From Herbaspirillum sp. GW103 (GTDB taxonomy: Bacteria > Pseudomonadota > Gammaproteobacteria > Burkholderiales > Burkholderiaceae_D), in NCBI RefSeq assembly GCF_000261365.1, contig NZ_AJVC01000003.1, positions 620,001-684,000 on the forward strand: 64,000 bases of DNA. The letters run 5' to 3'. The notes under the pieces were generated by a model. It was not told the origin of the DNA. It worked only from the letters and a program-made list of their open reading frames with translations, and made no database searches. The stretch's first letter is position 1, and each line of letters opens with the position of its first letter. Positions 56,226 to 64,000 of this stretch are shown one piece after another. The translations under genes and the position numbers were made by a program.

Positions 56226-56977
56226 GTGCACAGAATCTGCAAGGCCAGGTTGCCCTGGTGACCGGCGCGTCGCGCGGTATCGGCCGAGCCATCGCTACCG
56301 AGCTGGCGAAGCAGGGCGCCAAGGTGGTCGGTACGGCCACCTCGGAATCGGGTGCGGCCGCCATCAGCGAGTACCTGGCAACATTGGGACCGGAAGCCGG
56401 TCATGGTGCGGTCTTGAACGTCAACGACGCAGAAGCCAGCGTGGCCCTCGTGGAGCAGGTGCAGAAGGAATTTGGCGCACTCTCCATCCTGGTCAACAAT
56501 GCCGGCATCACCCAGGACCAACTGGCCATGCGCATGAAGGACGAGGAGTGGGACAGCGTCATCGCCACCAACCTGACCGCCGTCGGTCGCCTCTCGCGCG
56601 CCGTGCTGCGCGGCATGATGAAGGCCCGTACCGGCCGCATCATCAACATCACTTCCGTGGTGGGCGAGGCCGGCAATCCCGGCCAGATGAACTATGCTGC
56701 AGCCAAGGCCGGCGTGGCTGGCATGAGCCGGGCACTGGCCCGCGAGATCGGCAGCCGCAACATCACCGTGAACTGCGTCGCGCCCGGCTTCATCGATACC
56801 GACATGACCAAGGCCCTGAACGAACAGCAGTCTGCCGCCATCCTGCAGCAGATCCCGCTGGGCCGGCTGGGGGCGGCCGAGGAAATCGCCTATGCCGTGG
56901 CCTTCCTGGCCTCCCCGCAAGCGGCCTACATCACCGGTACGACGCTCAATGTCAATGGCGGCATGTACATGGGTTAA
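56222..56977 (+). CDS. fabG: 3-oxoacyl-ACP reductase (FabG)
   Basis: 251 residues from ATG 56222, overlapping the fabD stop. NADPH-dependent short-chain dehydrogenase that reduces beta-ketoacyl-ACP. Cofactor loop TGASRGIGRA (about 14-23), NNAG block, catalytic Ser in INITSVVGEAGNPGQ, and Tyr-x3-Lys in MNYAAAKAG. C-terminal TGTTLNVNGGMYMG is typical of FabG. Confidence 0.97.
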   Translation: MSAQNLQGQVALVTGASRGIGRAIATELAKQGAKVVGTATSESGAAAISEYLATLGPEAGHGAVLNVNDAEASVALVEQVQKEFGALSILVNNAGITQDQLAMRMKDEEWDSVIATNLTAVGRLSRAVLRGMMKARTGRIINITSVVGEAGNPGQMNYAAAKAGVAGMSRALAREIGSRNITVNCVAPGFIDTDMTKALNEQQSAAILQQIPLGRLGAAEEIAYAVAFLASPQAAYITGTTLNVNGGMYMG

Positions 56978-57090
56978 GTAAGTCTTGAGGGCTTGATTCA
57001 AGTCCTTTTGACGACTTTTGTTTGCAGTTAAGCTGGACTTGGCACAATCTTGCCAGGAATAGTTAAAAGTAAATTTTCCGCGCGCAAACC

Positions 57091-57099
57091 TGCTAAAAT
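57091..57099 (+). promoter_or_regulatory. Extended -10 promoter element before acpP
   Basis: TGCTAAAAT (TG-n-TAAAAT) about 42 bases before the acpP ATG, in an AT-rich gap. No good -35, as is common for extended -10 promoters. An extra promoter fits the high ACP demand. Confidence 0.5.
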
Positions 57100-57140
57100 G
57101 CGCGCACTTTTGTAACCTATCATCCCTCTGGAGGAACACT

Positions 57141-57380
57141 ATGTCCGATATCGAACAACGCGTGAAGAAGATCGTCGCTGAGCAACTGGGCGTCGCCGAA
57201 GCCGACATCAAGAACGAATCGTCGTTCGTGGACGACCTGGGCGCCGACTCGCTGGACACCGTCGAGCTGGTCATGGCACTGGAAGATGAGTTCGAAATGG
57301 AAATCCCCGACGAACAAGCTGAAAAGATCACCACCGTGCAACAGGCGATCGACTACGCAAAGTCGCAAGTCAAGGCCTGA
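57141..57380 (+). CDS. acpP: Acyl carrier protein
   Basis: 79 residues, acidic, helical. The phosphopantetheine attachment serine is Ser37 in [20 protein letters not shown]; the rest ([36 protein letters not shown]) is standard AcpP. Strong ribosome site (CTGGAGGA). fabF starts 33 bp downstream. Confidence 0.98.
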   Translation: MSDIEQRVKKIVAEQLGVAEADIKNESSFVDDLGADSLDTVELVMALEDEFEMEIPDEQAEKITTVQQAIDYAKSQVKA

Positions 57381-57413
57381 TAAGGGTTTTGGTCAAAGTT
57401 TCAGGAGAATTGC

Positions 57414-58655
57414 TTGAGCCGTACTCGTGAACGTCGTGTAGTCATTACCGGCCTGGGATGTATCTCGCCTGTCGGCAACAACGTCGCCGATACGTGGAGT
57501 GCCATCAAGGAAGGCAAGTCCGGCATCGCTACCGTCACCAAGTTCGACGCAACCCCCTTCACCACGCACTTCGCCGGTGAAGTCAAGGGCTTCAATATCG
57601 AGGATTACATCCCCGCCAAGGAAGCGCGTCATATGGATACCTTCATTCACTATGGCATGGCCGCCGGTATCCAGGCCATGCAGGACAGTGGATTGACGGT
57701 GACCGATGAGAATGCCGAGCGCATTGGCGTCATGATCGGTTCGGGCATTGGCGGCTTGCCGCTGATCGAAGAAACCCACGCCGAACTGACCAACCGTGGT
57801 CCGCGCCGCATCAGTCCCTTCTTCATTCCGGCCTCGATCATCAACATGATCTCGGGCAACTTGTCCATCAAGTTCGGTCTGAAGGGCCCCAACCTGGCCA
57901 TCGTCACCGCCTGCACCACCGGCCTGCATTGCATCGGCTCTGCCGCACGCATGATCATGTACGGTGATGCGGACGTAATGGTGGCCGGCGGCGCCGAATC
58001 CAGCGTTTCGCCGCTGGGCATCGGTGGTTTTGCTTCGGCGCGCGCACTGTCGACCCGCAACGATGATCCTGCGACCGCGTCCCGCCCCTGGGACAAGGAT
58101 CGCGACGGTTTCGTGCTGGGCGAGGGTGCCGGCGTGATGGTGCTCGAAGAGTACGAACACGCCAAGGCCCGTGGTGCCAAGATCTATGCAGAACTGCTCG
58201 GCTTCGGCATGAGCGGCGATGCCTACCACATGACTGCGCCCAACCTGGATGGTCCGCGCCGCTGCGTGCTCAATGCACTGCGTGACGCCGGCGTCAATCC
58301 GGACGAAGTGCAGTACCTGAACGCGCACGGTACGTCGACGCCCCTGGGCGACAAGAACGAATCCGACGCGATCAAGGCCGCATTCGGCGACCATGCCTAC
58401 AAGATGGTTGTCAATTCGACCAAGTCCATGACCGGTCACCTGCTGGGTGGTGCCGGTGGCCTGGAAACGGTGTTGACCGTGCTGGCAGTGCACAATCAGG
58501 TGTCGCCGCCGACGATGAACATCTTCAACCAGGATCCGGAGTGCGATCTGGATTACTGCGCCAACCAGGCGCGGGACATGAAGATCGATATTGCCGTCAA
58601 GAACTCCTTCGGGTTCGGCGGCACCAACGGTACCCTGGTCATCGGCAAGATGTAA
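57414..58655 (+). CDS. fabF: Beta-ketoacyl-ACP synthase II (FabF)
   Basis: 413 residues. The start is TTG 57414, supported by AGGAGA at 57402-57407 and by homology beginning there ([16 protein letters not shown]). FabF elongates acyl chains and extends palmitoleate to vaccenate. Active-site Cys167 ([14 protein letters not shown]), His in [11 protein letters not shown] and His in [15 protein letters not shown], and the C-terminal [13 protein letters not shown]. Terminator follows. Confidence 0.97.
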   Translation: MSRTRERRVVITGLGCISPVGNNVADTWSAIKEGKSGIATVTKFDATPFTTHFAGEVKGFNIEDYIPAKEARHMDTFIHYGMAAGIQAMQDSGLTVTDENAERIGVMIGSGIGGLPLIEETHAELTNRGPRRISPFFIPASIINMISGNLSIKFGLKGPNLAIVTACTTGLHCIGSAARMIMYGDADVMVAGGAESSVSPLGIGGFASARALSTRNDDPATASRPWDKDRDGFVLGEGAGVMVLEEYEHAKARGAKIYAELLGFGMSGDAYHMTAPNLDGPRRCVLNALRDAGVNPDEVQYLNAHGTSTPLGDKNESDAIKAAFGDHAYKMVVNSTKSMTGHLLGGAGGLETVLTVLAVHNQVSPPTMNIFNQDPECDLDYCANQARDMKIDIAVKNSFGFGGTNGTLVIGKM

Positions 58656-58663
58656 AATGCAAG

Positions 58664-58690
58664 ACCCGGCTTCTTCGGAAGCCGGGTTTG
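58664..58690 (+). terminator. Rho-independent terminator after fabF
   Basis: ACCCGGCTTC-TTCG-GAAGCCGGGT, a 10-bp stem with a stable tetraloop, followed by TTGTCGTTTT. Confidence 0.8.
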
Positions 58691-58742
58691 TCGTTTTAAC
58701 GGCGCTCATTGTATGGATGGCGCTCCTTGCTCCGGGTATCTC

Positions 58743-59240
58743 ATGTCGATCGCAGTTTCCGCGGATATCAAACCTTCCCGCCTGCTTTTGTTGGTCACCG
58801 TCCTCGCCTGTGTGTGCGTGGCGCTCACTGGTGTCGCGCTGGCCTTCGGGATGCCGGGTTCGCTCTCCTGGGTGTTGCGCATCGCCCTGGCCGTGGCCTG
58901 CGTACTGGCCGCCGCCCTCGCGCTGGTGCTGGTGTTGCGGGACCGCAAGGTCATCTGGCTGCATATCTCCGGCACCGGGCAGATCCGTGTGGTGGAGCAC
59001 CTGCTTCCCTCGGCGCGCGCCAAGCCGCAAGTCATGAAAGCCGGCCTGGCCCAGCTGCTGGCCGGCAGTACCATCTGGCCAGGAATGCTGTTTCTGCGCC
59101 TGCGCCTGGAAAACGGCAGGACGCGCACCATCCCCATCCTGACGGATTCGGTCTCCGAAGATACATTCCGTGCACTTTCCGTGGCATGTCGTTGGCTGAT
59201 CAGTCACAATACCGCCAAGGCAAGGCTGCTGGAAAAATAA
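58743..59240 (+). CDS. Two-helix membrane protein between fabF and rpoE, unknown function
   Basis: 165 residues from ATG 58743 (an in-frame start ten codons upstream lies next to the terminator). Two membrane helices (about 14-35 and 43-65) and a short cytoplasmic domain, with DRKVIWLHISGTGQIRVVEHL and LENGRTRTIPILTDSVSEDTFRALSVACRWL. The layout, two helices plus a small beta-rich domain, resembles YgfX-type proteins, but the match is not strong enough to name. rpoE begins 92 bp downstream on the same strand; co-transcription is plausible. Confidence 0.7.
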   Translation: MSIAVSADIKPSRLLLLVTVLACVCVALTGVALAFGMPGSLSWVLRIALAVACVLAAALALVLVLRDRKVIWLHISGTGQIRVVEHLLPSARAKPQVMKAGLAQLLAGSTIWPGMLFLRLRLENGRTRTIPILTDSVSEDTFRALSVACRWLISHNTAKARLLEK

Positions 59241-59331
59241 GGCTGACGGGCTTGAAAATTGCCGAGCTGGAAGCATCTGCACGAGGCAATGACGATAAAA
59301 CAACACGGCCATAAAAAACAAGGAACCCGGT

Positions 59332-59934
59332 TTGACGACAGAACGCGAAATTGACCAACAGCTTGTTGAGCGCGTCCAGCGTGGCGACAAGAAGGCGTTC
59401 GAGCTATTGGTAGTCAAGTATCAACGCAAGCTGATGCGCCTGGTGTCGCGCCTGGTGCGTGACCAGGCCGAAGCCGAGGACGTGGTGCAGGAAGCCTTCA
59501 TCAAGGCCTATCGTGCGCTGCCGCAATTCCGTGGGGATTCTGCCTTCTATACCTGGCTTTACCGTATCGGTATCAACACTGCAAAGAACTATTTGGTCAC
59601 CATGGGGCGCAGGGCGCCAACTTCGACAGAAGCAGATGCAGAAGAAGCTGAAACTTTTGACGATGCAGACCATCTGAGGGACATCAACACTCCAGAGTCG
59701 ATGTTGGCCACCAAGCAGATTGCTCAGACGGTCAATGTGGCAATGGAGGCATTGCCGGAAGAATTACGTACTGCCATCACGTTGCGCGAGATCGAGGGGT
59801 TGAGCTACGACGAGATTGCAGATGCGATGAATTGTCCGATCGGCACCGTGCGCAGCCGTATTTTCCGCGCGCGGGAAGCAATTGCCGAGAAGTTGCGTCC
59901 ACTGCTGGATACGGCGGCGGACAAGCGCTGGTGA
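59332..59934 (+). CDS. rpoE: RNA polymerase sigma factor RpoE (AlgU/sigma-E)
   Basis: 200 residues. Start TTG 59332 with AAGGAAC upstream; no ATG is available. Extracytoplasmic-function sigma factor for envelope stress: region 2 about 20-90 (YQRKLMRLVSRLVRDQAEAEDVVQEAF, AFYTWLYRIGINTAKNYLV), region 4 about 135-190 (LPEELRTAITLREIEGLSYDEIA, CPIGTVRSRIFRARE). The anti-sigma genes rseA and rseB follow directly, then degQ, the standard cluster. I could not see a clear sigma-E-type promoter upstream. Confidence 0.96.
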   Translation: MTTEREIDQQLVERVQRGDKKAFELLVVKYQRKLMRLVSRLVRDQAEAEDVVQEAFIKAYRALPQFRGDSAFYTWLYRIGINTAKNYLVTMGRRAPTSTEADAEEAETFDDADHLRDINTPESMLATKQIAQTVNVAMEALPEELRTAITLREIEGLSYDEIADAMNCPIGTVRSRIFRAREAIAEKLRPLLDTAADKRW

Positions 59935-60010
59935 TGAGGCCACAAGCCTGTTGTTAAAAAGAAAATAATAAAGCGGGTATGGAACTAAGATATTTGCCGG
60001 GTGACTGCAC

Positions 60011-60706
60011 ATGGATACCAAAGTAACGACCAAAGAACAGATCTCAGCCCTCGCCGATGGTGAGCTGGGCTCTGAAGAAATGACCCTTGCCTTCGCGGCC
60101 CTGCGTTCTTCCAAGGACGCCCAGGACGCTTGGGAGGATTACCATCGCATCGGCGAGGTGCTGCGTTCGGAGGAGATGGATGTCTCCCTGAGTGCCGGCT
60201 TCTCGGCCAGGATGAGCGCCTTGCTCGACGCCGAGCCGACCATCGTCGCGCCTCAGGCTGCGGCGGCCCAGCCGTCCGTGGCTGCGCCAGCCGTCCAGCC
60301 GGTGGCCACGGCCAAGGTTGCCGCCAATGGTGACCACCGTGCGAGCCGTCCCGGTCGCCTGGTGCGTTTGCTCATGCCCAGTGCTGCCGCGGCGGCAGCG
60401 GCCGTGGCAGCGGTGTTCGTGGCCATGCCGCAGCAGGCGGTGGTGACGGCCGATGCCAAGATGGCCGCTCCGGTGGCGCAGGTGGCTTCGGTGCCGGTCA
60501 ACGTGCCCTCGGCCATTGCCACCGTCGCCGAGACCAATGGCAATCCGCAGAACGTGAACCAGCTGAGCTCGCTGGCGCAGCAGGGTGAAGTCAAGCGCGA
60601 TCCGCGCATCGACGACTACCTGTTTGCCCATCAGCGTTTCTCGCCTTCCTACAGTTCGGCGCAATACGCCCGTTCCGCAGCCTTCTCCTCGGACGCAGAC
60701 AAGTAA
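60011..60706 (+). CDS. rseA: Anti-sigma-E factor RseA
   Basis: 231 residues. N-terminal cytoplasmic anti-sigma domain (about 1-75, EQISALADGELGSEEMTLAFAALR ... AWEDYHRIGEVLRSEEM), Ala/Pro-rich linker, one membrane helix (about 117-139) and a periplasmic tail. It holds sigma-E at the membrane until cleaved by DegS- and RseP-type proteases. The periplasmic part is longer and less conserved than in E. coli. rseB starts one base after its stop. Confidence 0.9.
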   Translation: MDTKVTTKEQISALADGELGSEEMTLAFAALRSSKDAQDAWEDYHRIGEVLRSEEMDVSLSAGFSARMSALLDAEPTIVAPQAAAAQPSVAAPAVQPVATAKVAANGDHRASRPGRLVRLLMPSAAAAAAAVAAVFVAMPQQAVVTADAKMAAPVAQVASVPVNVPSAIATVAETNGNPQNVNQLSSLAQQGEVKRDPRIDDYLFAHQRFSPSYSSAQYARSAAFSSDADK

Positions 60707-60707
60707 G

Positions 60708-61754
60708 ATGTCTCTGACGGGGCGTCTGTACGGCGTACTGTGCTTGCTGACCACGTTGTTGGGGTTCTCCTTGGCGCCATCCGCTGAAGCGGCGGATGGC
60801 GTTTCAGCAACTGTGGTCAGCGAAGCCTCCACTTCTTCCGAATTGCTGGCGCAACTGCAAAAAATGCAGTCTGCCGCCCGGCGACTCAATTATTCCGGCA
60901 GTTTCGTCTACCAGCAGGCCGCGCAGATGCGCAGTTCGCGCGTCACTCACGTGGTGGTCGGCAAGAGTGAGCTGGAAAAACTCGAATTGCTCGACGGCAA
61001 GCCGCGCGAATTCGTGCGCGACAACGAGCAGGTGGCCAGTTACGATCCCGACCAGCGCATCGTGCGCAGGGAGCGGCGGGTCACGCGCGACACCTTCCCG
61101 GCCATCATCGATGCCCGCCCGGAAGAGTTGGCGCGCTTTTACCGGCTTGCCTCCGATGGCGACGAGCGCGTGGCCGGGCGCAGTTGCCGGGCCATCGTGC
61201 TGGCCCCGCGCGACAAGCTGCGCTACGGTTATCGATTCTGCGCCGACCAGGCCACCGGCCTGCTGTTGCGCGCGCAGACGCTGGATGGCCGGGGCGAGGT
61301 GATCGAACAGATTGCCTTCACCCAGATCGACATCGGGGCCATTGATCGCGCCCGGGTCAACCCCACTTACAAGGACACGCGCGGTTGGCGCATCGAGAAA
61401 GAGGCCATGGTCCCGGCCGATTTGTCGGCCTGGCAGGTCGCGCCGCCGCCCGGCTTTCGCAAGATCCAGCAGGTACGGCGCATGATTTCCGATAGCGGTG
61501 AGCCTGGTGCGGCACCGGCCCAGAATCGTCCGTCCGAGCGCGAGGTCTTGCAGATCGTGTTTTCTGACGGGCTGGCCGCCATTTCGGTCTTCATCGAGCC
61601 GGGCAGTCAGGGCCGTGAAGAGGGTACGATGCAGCAGGGCGCCATGAATATCCTGGGACGTCGCCAGGGCGATTACTGGCTGACCGTCGTGGGAGAAGTC
61701 CCCGCCGCTGCGATCAGCCAGGTGGCCAATTCCATTGAACTGAAATCCAAATAA
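60708..61754 (+). CDS. rseB: Sigma-E regulator RseB (MucB)
   Basis: 348 residues from ATG 60708, one base after the rseA stop; the longer frame overlaps rseA. Signal peptide (about 1-28, cleavage near AEA-AD), then the LolA-like large domain (MQSAARRLNYSGSFVYQQAAQMRSSRV) and the C-terminal domain that contacts RseA (WQVAPPPGFRKIQQVRRM). It protects RseA from cleavage until it senses mislocalised LPS or lipoproteins. Periplasmic. Confidence 0.93.
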   Translation: MSLTGRLYGVLCLLTTLLGFSLAPSAEAADGVSATVVSEASTSSELLAQLQKMQSAARRLNYSGSFVYQQAAQMRSSRVTHVVVGKSELEKLELLDGKPREFVRDNEQVASYDPDQRIVRRERRVTRDTFPAIIDARPEELARFYRLASDGDERVAGRSCRAIVLAPRDKLRYGYRFCADQATGLLLRAQTLDGRGEVIEQIAFTQIDIGAIDRARVNPTYKDTRGWRIEKEAMVPADLSAWQVAPPPGFRKIQQVRRMISDSGEPGAAPAQNRPSEREVLQIVFSDGLAAISVFIEPGSQGREEGTMQQGAMNILGRRQGDYWLTVVGEVPAAAISQVANSIELKSK

Positions 61755-61768
61755 AAGAGACCGTTGCA

Positions 61769-63247
61769 ATGATTTCCATGAAGAACACCCTGGTCAGCAC
61801 CATGCTGGCCGCTTCCGTCCTTGCTGCTGCCCCGGCCGTGCAGGCGGCGCCCCCGGTGGCCTCGCCTGCGGTGGCGGCGCTGCCTGATTTCGCCGACATC
61901 GTCGAGCGCACCGGCCCGGCCGTGGTGAACATCCGTACCACCGAGCGCGTGCGCCAGAATGCGCAGGGGCAGGGTGGCATGGATGATCCGGAAATGCAGG
62001 AATTCTTCCGCCGCTTCTTCGGCATCCCCATTCCGCGCCAGCAGCAGCCGGGCACCCCGCGCGGCAACGGCAAGCAGGGCGGTCAGGGCCAGCAGGAAGA
62101 AGTGCCGCGTGGCGTGGGTTCCGGCTTCATCATCTCGGCCGACGGTTTCATCATGACCAATGCGCACGTGGTCGATGGTGCCAGCGAGGTCTATGTGACC
62201 CTGACCGACAAACGTGAATTCAAGGCCAGGATCGTCGGCTCGGATGCGCGTACCGATGTCGCCGTGCTCAAGATCGATGGCAGCAATCTGCCGCGCCTGA
62301 ACATGGGGGACTCCGACAAGATCCGCGTGGGTGAATGGGTGCTGGCCATCGGCTCGCCCTTCGGCCTGGAAAATACCGTCACGGCCGGCATCGTCTCGGC
62401 CAAGGCGCGCGATACCGGCGACTACCTGCCGCTGATCCAGACCGACGTGGCGGTCAATCCCGGCAACTCGGGTGGTCCGCTGATCAACCTGAAGGGCGAA
62501 GTGATCGGCATCAATTCGCAGATCTACAGCCGTTCCGGTGGTTTCATGGGCATCTCCTTTGCGGTGCCCATCGATGAAGCCTTGCGCGTGGCCGACCAGT
62601 TGAAGACCAGCGGGCGCGTGACACGTGGCCGTATCGGCGTGCAGATCGGCGAAGTGACCAAGGATGTGGCCGAATCGCTGGGCCTGGCGCGCGCCCAGGG
62701 CGCCCTGGTGCAGCGGGTGGAAGCCGGTGGCCCGGCAGAGAAGGCCGGCCTGGAAGCGGGTGACATCATCCTGAAGTACAACGGTGCGACCATCGAGCGC
62801 CCCAGCGACCTGCCGCGCATGGTCGGCTCCACCAAGCCGGGTGCCAAGGCGACCGTCAATATCTGGCGCAAGGGCAGTGCCCGCGATGTCACCGTGACCG
62901 TGGTCGAGCTGGAAGCCGACAAGCCCAAGCAGGCCGAGGAAAAGAAGGCCAAGCCCGACAATGCCCCCAATGCCCTGGGCCTGGTGGTGAGCGATCTGAG
63001 CGACGCGCAGAAGAAGGACCTGAAGGTCGATAATGGCGTGCTGGTGGAAGCCGTCAGCGGTGCTGCTGCCGCAGCCGGCATCCGTCCGGGCGACGTGATC
63101 CAGCGTCTCAACGAAGTCGATATCAACGACAGCAAGCAGTTCGCCCAACTGGTGACCAAGCTCGATGCCAAGAAGCGCGCGGCCGTGCTGGTGCGCCGTG
63201 GCGACGCCTCGCAGTTCGTGCCGCTGCGTCCGAACGGCGGCAACTGA
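61769..63247 (+). CDS. Do-family periplasmic serine protease (DegQ/MucD type)
   Basis: 492 residues with a signal peptide (about 1-26, cleavage after VQA). The trypsin-like catalytic triad is His133 (TNAHVVDGA), Asp163 (RTDVAVLKID) and Ser234 (PGNSGGPLIN). A Gly/Gln-rich LA-loop (about 85-112) precedes it, and two PDZ domains follow (about 275-370 and 390-485). It degrades or refolds damaged periplasmic proteins. Its place after rseB is the MucD position known from Pseudomonas and betaproteobacteria. Terminator follows. Confidence 0.95.
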   Translation: MISMKNTLVSTMLAASVLAAAPAVQAAPPVASPAVAALPDFADIVERTGPAVVNIRTTERVRQNAQGQGGMDDPEMQEFFRRFFGIPIPRQQQPGTPRGNGKQGGQGQQEEVPRGVGSGFIISADGFIMTNAHVVDGASEVYVTLTDKREFKARIVGSDARTDVAVLKIDGSNLPRLNMGDSDKIRVGEWVLAIGSPFGLENTVTAGIVSAKARDTGDYLPLIQTDVAVNPGNSGGPLINLKGEVIGINSQIYSRSGGFMGISFAVPIDEALRVADQLKTSGRVTRGRIGVQIGEVTKDVAESLGLARAQGALVQRVEAGGPAEKAGLEAGDIILKYNGATIERPSDLPRMVGSTKPGAKATVNIWRKGSARDVTVTVVELEADKPKQAEEKKAKPDNAPNALGLVVSDLSDAQKKDLKVDNGVLVEAVSGAAAAAGIRPGDVIQRLNEVDINDSKQFAQLVTKLDAKKRAAVLVRRGDASQFVPLRPNGGN

Positions 63248-63289
63248 GGCGGGAAGTCTTCCCGAAAAATTGCCAGAAACTTCAGCATG

Positions 63290-63323
63290 AAGGCTGCGGT
63301 TCCTCGGGACCGCAGCCTTTTTC
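63290..63323 (+). terminator. Rho-independent terminator after the Do-family protease gene
   Basis: AAGGCTGCGGT pairs with ACCGCAGCCTT (63309-63319), then TTTTCC. Confidence 0.87.
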
Positions 63324-63367
63324 CTTGGTGATCCGCCGTGCCGAGGAAAAAACTTTCATATGAGCCT

Positions 63368-63640
63368 ATGACCACCCCTCATCCCTTGCACTTCATCATC
63401 TATTCGCGCAGCTACTGCCATCTGTGCGAAGACCTGCGCGATGCCCTGCGCCAGGCCCTGGGAGCGACGCCCGCCAGTATCGAGATGATCGATGTCGATG
63501 CCGACGAGGCGCTGGTCGCCCGCTATGACGAACTGGTGCCGGTGCTGATGGGGCAGGGTGGCGATGGCCAGTGGGTGGAGTTGTGTCATTACCATCTCGA
63601 TCTGGCCCGGCTTCAGGCATTTGTTGTCGAAATGAAATAA
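63368..63640 (+). CDS. Glutaredoxin-like thioredoxin-fold protein
   Basis: 90 residues from ATG 63368; ten extra upstream codons lack family sequence. Short thioredoxin-fold protein of the DUF836/glutaredoxin-2 type with active-site Cys17-His-Leu-Cys20 (YSRSYCHLCEDL), then IEMIDVDADEALVARYDELVPVLM, which holds the cis-Pro region. A small glutaredoxin between the Do protease and lepA is a conserved arrangement in betaproteobacteria as far as I know. Confidence 0.85.
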   Translation: MTTPHPLHFIIYSRSYCHLCEDLRDALRQALGATPASIEMIDVDADEALVARYDELVPVLMGQGGDGQWVELCHYHLDLARLQAFVVEMK

Positions 63641-63731
63641 GTCCCGGTCTCAGGGCGCGCGGCCCGCCACCGGAAAGTCGGGCTTGTCCCGGTGAATTCC
63701 GGTAAAATGCCGGGTCGAATAAGCTGTTGCA

Positions 63732-63774
63732 AAGGCGCTCGGCTGGGCAAAGCCCGCTACAGAGCGCCTTTTTT
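63732..63774 (+). terminator. Terminator-like hairpin just upstream of lepA
   Basis: AAGGCGCTC pairs with GAGCGCCTT (63762-63770), with an inner GGGC-AAA-GCCC stem, then TTTTC. It ends 20 bases before the lepA ATG, so it either closes the glutaredoxin transcript or acts as an attenuator in the lepA leader. Confidence 0.75.
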
Positions 63775-63793
63775 CATCGTTTCCAGTCTGTTA

Positions 63794-64000
63794 ATGAACA
63801 ATATCCGTAATTTCTCGATCATCGCCCACATCGATCACGGCAAGTCCACGCTCGCCGACCGCATCATCCAGTTGTGCGGGGGCTTGTCCAACCGCGAGAT
63901 GGAAGCCCAGGTGCTGGATTCGATGGATATCGAGCGCGAGCGCGGGATCACCATCAAGGCCCAGACCGCAGCCCTGTCCTACAAGGCCAAGGATGGCCAG
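63794..64000 (+). CDS. lepA: Elongation factor 4 (LepA), 3' part cut by window edge
   Basis: 69 codons are visible from ATG 63794 and the frame is open to the window end. The start [20 protein letters not shown] has the P-loop GTPase G1 motif (AHIDHGKST), then [20 protein letters not shown] (switch I/G2), which is diagnostic of LepA. This ribosomal GTPase back-translocates or assists initiation under stress. No Shine-Dalgarno is visible before the ATG, which is unusual, and a hairpin lies just upstream. lepB would be expected next. Confidence 0.95.
   Translation, partial: MNNIRNFSIIAHIDHGKSTLADRIIQLCGGLSNREMEAQVLDSMDIERERGITIKAQTAALSYKAKDGQ

Overview
The window looks like a chromosomal core segment of a GC-rich betaproteobacterium, most likely Burkholderiales, family Oxalobacteraceae, Herbaspirillum-like. 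This is inferred from the protein sequences and from conserved gene blocks: trxB // ftsK-lolA-(fdxA)-rarA ... serS; maf // yceD-rpmF-plsX-fabHDG-acpP-fabF; rpoE-rseA-rseB-degQ-glutaredoxin-lepA; nadE-glnB. No database search was possible. I see no integrase, transposase, prophage, CRISPR array or plasmid gene. The first and last genes (psiF-like, lepA) are cut by the window edges.

Layout. 1-5.8 kb: envelope and stress proteins (PsiF repeat protein, LprI-like protein, a coiled-coil membrane protein, a large FtsX-type permease, group II truncated haemoglobin, RmuC). 5.9-8.9 kb: molybdenum cofactor operon moaA-mobA-moeA, leftward. 9.3-16.7 kb: rne, divergent from an rluC-HAD phosphatase-Rieske-sppA operon. 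16.7-20.5 kb: RsmI-like methyltransferase, exopolyphosphatase with a PHO box, ferric-iron binding protein. 20.6-24.4 kb: COG3146 acetyltransferase, nadE, glnB. 24.5-28.7 kb: an aldehyde dehydrogenase/DUF779 unit with a sigma-54 promoter and a convergent AcoR-type activator. 28.8-32.6 kb: a radical SAM gene directly behind a near-perfect LexA box, followed by a leucine-rich-repeat/protein-kinase fusion, then Smr-domain and I78-inhibitor genes. 32.7-43.1 kb: trxB, ftsK, lolA, fdxA, rarA, alaX, a LysR regulator, a membrane protein and serS.

43.2-51.2 kb is the most accessory-looking part. It holds an EAL-CBS-GGDEF protein, tRNA-Ser(CGA), a membrane diguanylate cyclase, LacI and MarR regulators, an HPP-CBS membrane protein, a 41-residue lipoprotein, a candidate small RNA and a DUF1289 protein. 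51.3-58.7 kb is the maf / fatty-acid-synthesis cluster, and 58.7-64 kb is the sigma-E envelope-stress operon leading to lepA.

Functional threads: membrane lipid and ribosome supply (rpmF, plsX, fab genes, acpP), envelope quality control (rpoE-rseAB-degQ, sppA, lolA), RNA maturation (rne, rluC), nitrogen and phosphate signalling (glnB, ppx), second-messenger control (two c-di-GMP proteins around a tRNA), and DNA repair or segregation (rmuC, rarA, ftsK, the LexA-linked radical SAM gene). The best candidates for something new are the SOS-box radical SAM/LRR-kinase pair, the orphan CUCCUCC-rich small RNA, and the PHO box in front of ppx.
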